NCBI GenBank assembly: GCA_013368315.1
Contig: JAACJM010000012.1
Coordinates: forward strand, 806,001 to 870,000
Reading direction: 5' to 3'
DNA length: 64,000 bases
Source: Tetrapyrgos nigripes
Taxonomy: Eukaryota; Basidiomycota; Agaricomycetes; Agaricales; Campanellaceae
Made by a program: the position numbers and the translations under genes. Below the pieces are notes generated by a model, which was not told the DNA's origin, did not search any database, and saw only the letters and a program-made list of their open reading frames with translations. Positions within the stretch are counted from its first letter, which is position 1. Every line of letters begins with the position of its first letter. Shown here one piece after another: positions 45,110 to 54,048 of this stretch.

Positions 45110-47339
45110 CTAAAACCCTCTTCCTCGCTTCCTTCCTCCTCTACCGCCTCTAGCAGTACCATTTCCACGAGGGTTCTGATTCATGTTACCGGAATCGTTG
45201 GAGTTTCGGGGCATCGGGATCCAGCCCGGGGTAGACGGGAGAGGGCACATGCCAGTGGGGTGATCGATGCTCTGGCAGCGGCTGCAGTCGAAGGGTTTTG
45301 TAATCGGTGCTCCCTTGCCATATAGGGCAGTTGCGAAGGTGAGTGACTTGAGTAGCTTCAACCATTCGTGGTAGTCAGGAAAGAGTCGGGTGGGCGGATC
45401 AATATACACGTTCCAGTATAGACGAGGGGTACCCCGGTGTTGGCCCATAAGGTTAGAGGAGACCCGCACCGAATTCAGGGTCGTCGTCAGAACACCATTG
45501 GCATTGACATTCGGTGGGAACTTGTCACGATGGTTAAGGACGAAGGTAATGAAGAGGGGATTCTGCGAGAGCTGGTGTTGTAGGGTCCGCCTTAATTCGA
45601 ATGCATGACCGTCACGGTAAGTGAAGCCGAATAGTGTCATCACAAAGGAGTCTGGTATAGCTGGTATAGCAGGAGGAGGGGCTGGGAAGGGGAAAGCCCG
45701 AAATGAGCCATGAGTCGTGTTGAGGACGCCTCTGTTGACAATTGCCTGAATCGTATTTGGATCCGGTCCAGTTACTAGGAAGCTGTTAATGAAGCGACCC
45801 TTAAAGTCAGGGTCACGTATGGGAGGAGCAGCGGTAACGTTAAGGATGTGTGGATTGAAGTCTTGGACGGCGCCCTCAATCATGTCCCTTGTAGCTACCT
45901 GATCGGAGCCACCATCCACAGGCGTTGCTACGAAACCACCATGGTGCTGGTAGTGGTCTACCCATTCAGCAACCTGGGTCAAGGAATGCCCATCGAAGAT
46001 GTTAGCCGCGTTGATACCAGCACTAGGAGGGTACCCTCCTACTGGAGCTTGGGCTACGACACCCGGGTTATACGCGCCTGGGGCATTCTGGACTGGTGGA
46101 GCGAGATTCTGGGGGTTAAAACTGAAGTTGAAGGCAGGGGCATTCAGGGGTGCTTGGCCTCCAGCAGCTGGGGTTTGGGGAGCAGGAGCAGGTGATTGAG
46201 GATGGGCAGCTTGTGGCTGGGGAGCAGCGAAGGGCGGGGGTACCGTTTGGCTATTGCTCTGTGGGGCCGGAGTAGCGGGCGTGTGAGCAGTATTCGTAGG
46301 TGGTACTACCTGTGTTGGTTGGGCCCGGGGAGTAGAAGTATGTTGGGACGACGTAGGTGGTGTACTCCCTGCACCGCAGGGGTAGATTGTGGGGTCTTGG
46401 TAAAAGATGGTAATGGGCGGCTACGAGCAGCATCTGTAGAACTAGTTGGTTGGCCGCTGGAGTCGCTATCGTCGACTCTGGCGCGTTTTACTCCCCTCGG
46501 GCCATCACTTGGAGCAGAGCTTCCAGCGCCTGGGCCAAGGTCAGTGTCGATAGCCATTCCGGTTTCTGGGCAAATAGTTGCGCCTATTTCACCTTGAGCT
46601 GCTCCTTGCGGGACCGTAGAGGCAGATCGTGGCATGAATGAAGATGGTGGGATGTTCGAGGTTGGTGGCAGATCGGTCATTGGTGAGTCCGTATCCGCGG
46701 CAGGGGATGTGGGAGTGAAGGAAGAGGTTGGCGCATTCGGGGTTGCTTGGGGTCCACGTTCTTCGCTTTTCCTTAGTTATGTGCGATAAATATTAGTTTC
46801 TTTGTTTTACTTTATAGTTACTTTGAGAACACACCTTTTCCTTTCCCAACGGTAGTAAAACCTTCATCATCGGTGTGATTGGTAGTAGCAGACTCCTTGT
46901 TGGGCCTTGGGGCATGCATAGACGCTTGCACACCATCCATGGCGTTGCCGCTTCTAACGGGCGAAGGAGGCCTAGACAGAGACGGAGACGAGGGACGAGA
47001 TCTAGCGACTTCTGCGTAGGAGGGACGAGGCTGGGTGCCTGTGGCCTGCACAGGGTTCTGGGTTGTAGGAGTACCTGGGATAGCAGTTGGGGCCGTAGGA
47101 GGAACTGGGGTAGCAGTCGGGGTAGTGCCCAGAGCAGAAGCATTAGGAGCAGTTGGGACGGTGCCATTCGGGTTTACGAGGGGGTTTTGAACTCCACCGG
47201 TGGGGGTCGGGTTGCTCGAGGGCGGGGGAGGGGGGCCCATAGTGGAGAAAGATGAGGTACTCATAGGCGCAGCGGCAGGGGATGCATTCTGATCGTTGCT
47301 GGCTCTAGATGAAGTCTTCTTGGTGGAACGAGGAGGCAT
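45110..47339 (-). CDS. LINE ORF1 (gag-like nucleic-acid-binding protein), in three blocks
   Basis: Three open blocks in different frames (47339-46822, 46771-46366, 46309-45110) join into 707 codons if two short segments are removed as introns. The N-terminal half is Pro/Thr/Ser-rich and disordered (starts MPPRSTKKTSSRAS; contains PSYAEVARSRPSSPS). The C-terminal third is globular, ending in a CCHC knuckle (CSRCQSIDHPTGMC) and an RGG-rich basic tail (RGGRGGRKRGRGF). Both features fit an RNA-binding chaperone that coats LINE RNA. Segment 46772-46821 is 50 nt with GTAACT donor, ACTAAT branch-like site and AAG end, and carries in-frame stops. Segment 46310-46365 is 56 nt with GTACAC donor and CACAG end. 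The second break could instead be a one-base frameshift. Confidence 0.7.
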
Positions 47340-48673
47340 AGCGATAGAGAAAGATATAACAGTGGAATACAAGAGATGGAGGGCTTTGCAGAGGCGAGGG
47401 CTCGATGCAGGAGTTCTGAGGTGGTAAGAGTTTTCCACCGGCTTTTATGGTAGTAAGGACAAAGGAAGAGTTCTGCCATGAGGCCTCTGAGAATGGAGGT
47501 GACCTCAGCAGAGTGGAGAGATGTGACTGTAGCCAGGGGTTCTCGTCGTCGTCAATGAAAGAGACTCTGGATTTTGGCTGTCACGTGGTCGTATTCCGGT
47601 TTTTAGGATAGGGCCGGACTAGGACAGGTGTCTTTAACTGAATGGTTTCGTCTCCGGTCAAAGCGTACTAACAAAGCAACTTTCTCCTAGTGTTATGGTG
47701 GACCGTCACAGAAGATTGATGGTAGGGTGTAGGGGTTTTACAAATACAGGGTCCTGGCCGGAAGGGTTGGTCATCGTATCGCAAAGACATTACTGAGTCG
47801 GGGCATTTACGCGTTCAACGCGTAGTATTGGCATGAAGAACTGTCTAAGGATCTTACAAACATTAATAGTGTGTCTACAATTGCGTCGTTGATCCATGTC
47901 TCCTGTTCTCTCTTTTCTCAACCTTTCCTCTACCCCCTCTACGTCTCCTTACTCGTTCCTTCGGTTCAGTCTCATTGATCGTTATTTCGTTATTGGTCGT
48001 TTCGGCGTCAGGAGGGGGTTGGAGTGAGAGGTAGAATTCGTCTGGGATAAGGGGTTTTTCTTTGGGAGTAACGAGTGTATGAAGAGGATCGGCAGGTGTG
48101 TTTTCAAGTGTGGTTCCGGTGCTGAGGAGTGGGGCAGGTGCTTCATCAAGAGGTCGGGTAGCGCTGTCTACTTCTTTCAGCAGTATAGGGCATCGGCAGG
48201 GGTGGCGCGCATATAAGTGAATGGAGGAAGGGTCCAAAGCTTCCGGTGACGATGATCTTTAAGAAGGGACTGGAGGATGTGTGCGCGCCTTGAGCAATGA
48301 GCATGGTATTCTTCGTTAGGGTCGTATTATAGCTAGTGCAGAATGAGACGGGCCTGCGAGTGGTTGTGTGGTGGTACAGGATCAAGGTTATTTATGGGTC
48401 TGAAACTACAGGTTTATAACAAAGAGGATGAGTGGCCTGAGTGGCTATAATCGAAAACTGTAGAAGAATTGGAACGTCTGTTGTTCTCGTCCATAGTTAA
48501 AGTGGACGTGAGGGCAGTTGGTATACCCAGGAACGGCTCTCGAGTTCGTTACACACCGGTGTGATGTGTTGCATGCTCGAGAGACCTATGAGTCCCTGCT
48601 CTTGCCCACCGACCCAGTCATAGATCGTGGGAAAAACCCTACCAGGTGACGGTAGCGGTTCAAGAGGCCCCCC
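47340..48673 (-). other. 5' leader of the LINE
   Basis: 1.33 kb between the element's 5' end and ORF1. On the minus strand it begins with GGGGGGCCTC. It should hold the internal promoter. One frame (47875-48237, basic Arg/Gly-rich end) lacks an ATG and is preceded by a stop, so I do not call it a gene. Two ACGCGT motifs lie near 47811-47822. Confidence 0.6.
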
Positions 48674-48684
48674 GTACCGCTTGC
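48674..48684. repeat. LINE target-site duplication, right copy
   Basis: GTACCGCTTGC, followed by TTTT, identical to the sequence at 38790-38800 before the poly(T). It marks the 5' end of the LINE insertion. Confidence 0.85.
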
Positions 48685-48755
48685 TTTTCAAACCCCATTC
48701 GCACGCCCAGTTTATCCTCGTCGTTTTTCGTCGCTGCGCTTTCTTCAGGATCATA

Positions 48756-49409
48756 GTTAGGGCTCCGCACCGTCCCAGTACTGTACGGTTTGTACTGGTA
48801 CCGTACAACGGATACGGTCCTGTACCGTATGGAACTTTTTGATCACAAAAATATGGGGTTGTACGGGTTCAGCCCGTATATGACCGTCTTCTTTACGACC
48901 GTATTACGGGTTTGTACGGTGTACGGGTCGGTCAAGCCTCGGTGACAAGTTTTCCTTCAACCTTTGACCGTTTCGCCCAGTTTTGGTCATTTTATTGTAC
49001 ATAAAGTACTTGGTACACTGTAAAACCCAAGCCCGGAGAGCATCTTCATGCAAATTCGGATGAAAAAAGGTCTTAACGTGATATTGTTTAGATGTCAATG
49101 AGCTACAAAGTCAAGTGAAAAGTTTCAGACAGCTACCCTAACGTGCACAACCTCAAAATCTGTCCTCCAGCACAATCCTAAGCTCTCAAGGACAGTACAA
49201 AGCCGCTAAAAGGTAAGCCTTCTGTATTATTTCACTCAGCCACACCAGTACGAACCGTATCCAGTAATACTGCTGTACCCGTACCCGTCCAGTATCATAC
49301 AGGCTTCAAAATGAACCAGTACGATTACTGGTATGGGTATGCCGTACCAGTACTGAGCCTGCAAAATTTACAGGTGTACCAGTATTACTGGACGGTGCAA
49401 ACCCCTAAT
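48756..49409. mobile_element. MITE-like non-coding DNA transposon with TA flanks
   Basis: The left end reads GTTAGGGCTCCGCACCGTCC; the right end, reverse-complemented, reads ATTAGGGGTTTGCACCGTCC. The two match at 16 of 20 positions and then continue as imperfect inverted repeats rich in TACGG/CCGTA and AGTACTG/CAGTA words. TA dinucleotides flank the ends (48754-48755 and 49410-49411), the pattern left by Tc1/mariner-type transposases. At 654 bp it has no coding frame, so movement would depend on an enzyme encoded elsewhere. Confidence 0.65.
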
Positions 49410-49886
49410 TACGAGGCCGAATGAAATGAGGTGTCAGTTCCAATGCCAAAGGGTGAGAAGGTGTACCCATTTTCCCGTATTTCTCAACGATCTTCAGGTT
49501 CAAACCAAGAAAATTCAAAGCTAGTCATTGAGCTTGATTGTGAACGTACTTCCAAGTACATGCACACACGATTCCGAAGCATGAAGAGAACATAGTGGCA
49601 AAAGTGTAGAGTTTATCAAGAGGTTATACTCGCCTTGCGATTGTATGAATTGCTTGAACGGACGATACTGGCTCGTACCGTGAGTACTTACTACTTACAA
49701 TTTATGAGTCGTTGACAGTAAACTGACTTCAAGTTCTAGTGCATGATTGCCATGAATTTGAGTACATTGTGAGAACTGTCATAATTCCAGGTAGTTTGGA
49801 CCAAGGAGTGAAGGAAGGACATGACAACTAAACTGAGTAAAGTGGGCGGGCAGGGGGCGCAAGGGGGAGGCAAAAAAAAAATTAAG

Positions 49887-50605
49887 GATATAGGGCCGGA
49901 AAAATTTTTAAGGCCTCGGACGCCTGGACCAACCAACCACCTCGTGTGAATATCTCTATATAAGGGAATTATTTGTAATAATTTGTAATCCTTAGCCGCG
50001 TCATCCAGTTATGACGATCGCTTCGACCCTCCCACTACCGTCGAGCGCGTTTCTCGCTTGTACAAGCCTCGCATTCCCATCTGTTAGAGGGATATCCAAG
50101 GCCTACACAATCCATATGGTACTAGGTCATATCAATGTGTCAGTATCGTAGTAGAACTACTGTAAGTGCAAAAGTTTCTTCGTCTTCTCAGTCTCAATCC
50201 TCCTTTTCCCATCCTTCTGACATGTAGCACTTCGCCAGTGTCGGTTGACAAAATTTTGTATACCAGCCGTCCCAACTTGTATTTCTTTTGCACAGTCCGG
50301 ACAGGTGACTCTTCCATTGATGACCTGTATGCTCTCGAGCTCCTGGAAGGTATGGCATTAGGTATGGCATTAGAATGTATACAATAGATAGCATATGTAT
50401 TCACCGGTGGAAGCTTCGACATGTTTTCGGAACTGTTTGACGTGGCAGCAAGTATGTATATTAACCGAGTCCCGCTCTCAGGTGTATTACTTGTCCTAAA
50501 ACTACCTTAAAATGTACCAAAAATGACACCAAAACGCTAAAAATTTTCCCATATAAAAAAATTTTTAAGGGGATTTTGGTCCGAACCACGGACCAGCCCT
50601 ATATC
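49887..50605. mobile_element. Candidate inverted-repeat element (719 bp)
   Basis: GATATAGGGCCGG at 49887-49899 and CCAGCCCTATATC at 50593-50605 are inverted repeats (12 of 13). Just inside each end is AAAAATTTTTAAGG in the same orientation (49900-49913 and near 50562-50575). The right end also holds a perfect hairpin, TGGTCCG-AACCA-CGGACCA. Inside are a TATATAAGGG box near 49957 and a tandem 12-mer (GGTATGGCATTA twice, 50349-50372). No coding frame is convincing. It may be a MITE or the remnant of an LTR; no clean target duplication was found. Confidence 0.4.
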
Positions 50606-51162
50606 ACTCGGCTAATTTTTGCGGCCCCCTTGGGGGGGCGTGATTGTAGTCACAAAATGTGCTGATGTTTGGCTCACAACCGGAGAGCCGCCACAGGCCC
50701 GATGCCGGCGGCAGCCACAGAAGCAAAAGCTAATCGAGTGTTAGCAATCGACTAATCTCTGTCTGCTCCACGTCCGCTCGTCTGCTCTGCCTTGCTCCGC
50801 GGTGTTCACTAGTTTGATTATTTATGCATGATTTGTCTCATTTACGTTCCTTTCGACCAAAAATTTACCTTTCCTCGGCCTAATTGTTACTGTTAAATCA
50901 CCCCCCCCTTTATCATACCACCCCTACCTGCTGGATATCTGGTGTTGTTGTATCTTGTATCTTACCTAGTATCTTGTCTGCTTGAGCTTTTGTCTCACCC
51001 TGCATCAGTTAATGCAAAATAAAAGGATTGACTTTGGATTGACCTGTAGATTTCGGCTGGACTGCCAGTTTGAGGAAAGTTGTTTCTCTGAGCTGGGGTA
51101 CATAAGACTTCAAACAAAGATACTCAGTTCTTCACAAGTTCTCTTTGAAGGGAATAACATTA
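50606..51162. other. Intergenic region with repeat copy
   Basis: Holds a GC hairpin (GCGGCCCCCTTGGGGGGGCG near 50621) and copy 2 of the dispersed repeat. The rest, to the 3' end of the Shg1-like gene, shows no gene. Confidence 0.45.
50728..50753 (+). repeat. Dispersed repeat, copy 2
   Basis: Exact reverse complement of 38589-38614 over 26 bp, with weaker flanking similarity. See copy 1. Confidence 0.6.
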
Positions 51163-52312
51163 TCACCCCTTTATTACGTCCATAGGACTATCGAATTCAG
51201 TTTTAACGGGAACAGGGGGAAGAGAACTGCTACTACTAGGCATGGTAATGATACCCATACTCGCTTCTTCACCTTCTATTGCGGATTGAGAAGAGGAAGA
51301 AGCAGAAGCGGGGAAACCAGAATGCGAGACGATAGACGCTTGCACAGGAGGAGGCGCAACACTGGGAAAATGGGACGGTTTAGTATCTGGTTCTGGAAGC
51401 ATTGGGATTCGTGTCGAGTCAGAGGCGTGAGCACTCTCGGATTTGGGAATATCAGGCACATGAAGATTCTGCTCGCCGGTATTATAAACAGGAGCAGAAG
51501 TGCTTGCAGTTGGATTAATGGGACTAATTGCCGCAGATTCGCTGCCAGAGTGTGTCGAAGAGGAAGATGATGGGTTGTTGACGGGGAGTGTCGGTGTAGG
51601 TATGGGTGAAGTTTTCACTTTCACTTCGACAGTGTCCTTCGCTGTCTCGACATTATGTGTGTCTTTGCCTAGAAAGGGGTTTAGAAGACTAGTCAAGGTG
51701 TTAAGCAGGTCACGAACCCGTAACCGACTCGTCTACTTCTTGCACAGTTTGAGTTATCGCTGACTTAGCATCCTGAATGCTTTCCACAATCTCTCCCCGG
51801 TCCTTGCGTAATATCTTGAGTGCAGACGAACGGATACCGTCGAGGAAAATAGAGTCAGAGAACATTTGCATATCAGCGACAGCTCTCTCTACCACCGGAA
51901 ACCTCGAAAAGCATGCGTTAGACGAAGTGAAAAAGGGAACCTGTTATGCATGGTGTACCGTTTTATGTCCTGCACAAGATCATCCCGAAGCTTGAGTTTC
52001 TTGTCCTTCTCGAGATACAAGGCATCTATTTCCGCAGCGCGTTTTGTCCTAATGGTTTCTCGACCGATATCCTCTAGTTTCCTCTTAAAACTAGGAAGAC
52101 CTTCCTTCAAGATTCGGCCTTCAGCGCAACGACATTGACCAACCGAGGAGAAACTTACACCCTTCTGAAATTCGGCCAATAACTCCCGTCTCAGTCTATC
52201 AAATTCGCCCGATTTTTTGAATCTGGTAAGAAGAGAGTTAGAGGGATTTTGAAGGCGGTAAAAAAAACAGGCATTACTCTTCAACCAACTGGTTGGGATT
52301 GGAGATGGGCAT
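51163..52312 (-). CDS. shg1: COMPASS subunit Shg1 / BOD1-like protein
   Basis: The start at 52312 gives MPISNPNQLVEE, then FKKSGEFDRLRRELLAEFQKG, EGRILKEGLPSFKRKLEDIGRETIRT, RDDLVQDIKRYP and VVERAVADMQMFSDSIFLDGIR over five or so short exons. The N-terminal pattern (NP..LV..FKK.G.FD.LR..LL..F) is that of the Shg1/BOD1 domain. Shg1 is a small subunit of the Set1/COMPASS histone H3K4 methyltransferase. The C-terminal half, mostly one exon, is a Ser/Pro-rich disordered region ending in SPMDVIKG. The total is roughly 300 residues, longer than yeast Shg1 because of this tail. A 106-bp divergent promoter is shared with HEM12. Family assignment is good but not certain, as the domain is short and variable. 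Confidence 0.7.
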
Positions 52313-52418
52313 TTTGACCCATAAAGGTCAGTTGCAAAAGAGATAATATTAGATTAGATTATGTACACGTCGGCTAAGCGCTGAGCAGACGCGTTTCTCC
52401 TCTTCCTCTACTTCCACC
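52313..52418. promoter_or_regulatory. Divergent promoter, Shg1-like / HEM12
   Basis: Only 106 bp separate the two start codons. It contains ACGCGT at 52389-52394 and a CT-rich stretch before HEM12. Both genes are presumably controlled from here. Confidence 0.45.
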
Positions 52419-53666
52419 ATGGCTGACTTCCCACCGCTCAAAAATGATCTTCTTTTACGTGCAGCTCGAGGTATGACACTGTTTTGGACATCTATACAAG
52501 TACCAATCATCTACCAGGCGAAGACACGGAGCGTGCACCCGTCTGGATCATGCGACAAGCAGGACGTTATTTACCAGGTCGGTTCCTTCTCTTGATAAAG
52601 TTTGAAATCGTCAACATCTGTCTTCAGAATTCAGAAAAGTACGGGAGGACCATGGGTTCTTTGAAATTTGCCAGACCCCCGAGCTTGCTACTGAAATCAC
52701 TGCCCAACCGATCCGACGGTATTCTGGCCTGATCGATGCGTCTATCATTTTCAGTGACATCTTGGTTGTTCCTCAGGCCATGGGCATGGAAGTCCTGATG
52801 AACCCAGGACCCCAGTTCCCAGATCCGCTCAACACTCCGGAGGACGTGCAAAAACTGAAGACAGTCGTTGACGTGAATAAGGAACTTGGATATGTTTTCG
52901 AGGCCCTCACCATGACGAGGAAGGAGTTGAAAGGAGAGGTACCTCTGATTGGGTTCTGCGGTGCTCCTTGGACACTGTTCTCGTACATGATTGAAGGGGG
53001 TGGAACGAAAACTTTCCAAAAGTGCAAAACCTGGATCTTCAAATACCCCGAAGAGTCAAAAGAATTGCTCGGACGTATAGCGGAAGTCTGTGTTGATTTC
53101 CTCGTTGGTCAAGTGAAAGCTGGTGCTCAGGTCCGTCTGTTCTTTTGCTTCTTCGTCCTACTTCTGAACTTCAAATCCATGTTTTACAGCTCCTGCAAGT
53201 ATTCGACTCCTGGGCAGGTGAACTATCATCTCACGACTTTCAGGAGTTCTCTTTCCCCACTCTCCACTATATCTCCCAACACGTCCGTGAACGTCTCAAA
53301 GCTAATAACCTTCCTATCGTGCCTATGACGTTGTTCGCGAAGGGTGCCAACACCTCTCTCTCCTTCCTGGCACAAAACTCTGGATACGACGTCCTCGGTC
53401 TAGATTGGTGTATCGATCCGGCGGAAGCACGTCGTATTGTCGGCGACAAAGTTGCATTGCAGGGAAATATGGACCCGATGCTACTGTACGCTGGGAAACC
53501 GGCTATTGAGAGTGCTGTGAAGAGAATGTGTGAAGGTTTCCACACAGGTAAAGGTGGTTGGATTGCAAACTTAGGACATGGGATTACGCCTGGTGTTGAC
53601 CCGGATGATGTCCGATGGTTCTTTGAATGCGTGCACAAGTATTCGGCGAAGAAACAGGCATTGTAG
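52419..53666 (+). CDS. HEM12: Uroporphyrinogen decarboxylase
   Basis: Four exons (52419-52470, 52518-52577, 52628-53130, 53190-53666) give 363 residues, the normal length. Signatures: PVWIMRQAGRYLPEFR near the N-terminus (with catalytic Arg residues), IIFSDILVVPQAMGMEV (conserved substrate-site Asp), GFCGAPWTLFSYMIEGGG, FDSWAGELS, LGLDWCIDP and GNMDPMLLY, and near the end LGHGITPGVDPD. The enzyme turns uroporphyrinogen III into coproporphyrinogen III in cytosolic haem synthesis. The start has a good context (TCCACCATGG). All key motifs are intact. Confidence 0.95.
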
Positions 53667-54048
53667 ACGAATTGTAGAGGATAGATAAAAACAAGTAACC
53701 GTCGGAAAGAGAACTAAATGTTTTTGTAGACCTTATTGGAATATATATTCATACAATCACGTAGATTAATCACGGAGATGAATGTAGCTCTGCAGTCCTC
53801 GATCTATCCTATCCCTGTAAGAGACGGATTCAGCTCGGTACTTGACCCGAAAAGAGTACGTACGAAATGCGATACAGCTAAATGACCTGAAAATGAGAAA
53901 CCTGGATGAAGGTGGGGGAGTGATGGATATTGCGGATGAGAAAATAACAATGCTAGTGAAAACAGTACCGGAGCGATAGCACAGCGAGTAAAGATAAGAT
54001 GAGAAGGCATTAAAGAAAAGGGAAAAGGGGAAGAGACAGATGCCAAAA
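53667..54048. other. Convergent 3' region of HEM12 and CDC14
   Basis: 382 bp between the stop codons of two converging genes; 3' UTRs only. AT-rich around 53730. Confidence 0.5.

Larger units (their letters stand above)
38801..48673 (-). mobile_element. Full-length LINE (non-LTR) retrotransposon, Tad1-like
   Basis: About 9.9 kb, transcribed from the minus strand. It has a 5' leader of about 1.3 kb starting with a run of G (minus strand, 48673 downwards), ORF1 with a CCHC knuckle, ORF2 with AP-endonuclease, reverse transcriptase and RNase H, a 245-nt 3' UTR and a 50-nt poly(A). Target-site duplications flank it exactly. An RNase H domain downstream of the reverse transcriptase is typical of the Tad1 clade of fungal LINEs. 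ORF2 is uninterrupted over 1,901 codons and the poly(A) is long and pure, so the insertion is probably young and possibly active. It landed between the P450 gene and a MITE, 72 bp from the latter. Confidence 0.9.

Noticed and set aside
47875..48237. 120-codon basic frame in the LINE 5' leader (possible ORF0)
   Set aside because: The frame has no ATG (it would start at TTG), is closed by a stop shortly upstream, and no intron was found that would link it to an ATG. Only an Arg/Gly-rich end argues for it.
48756..48763. TTAGGG at a repeat end, as a sign of telomeric DNA
   Set aside because: It is a single hexamer at each end of an inverted-repeat element, not a tandem array, and genes continue on both sides.
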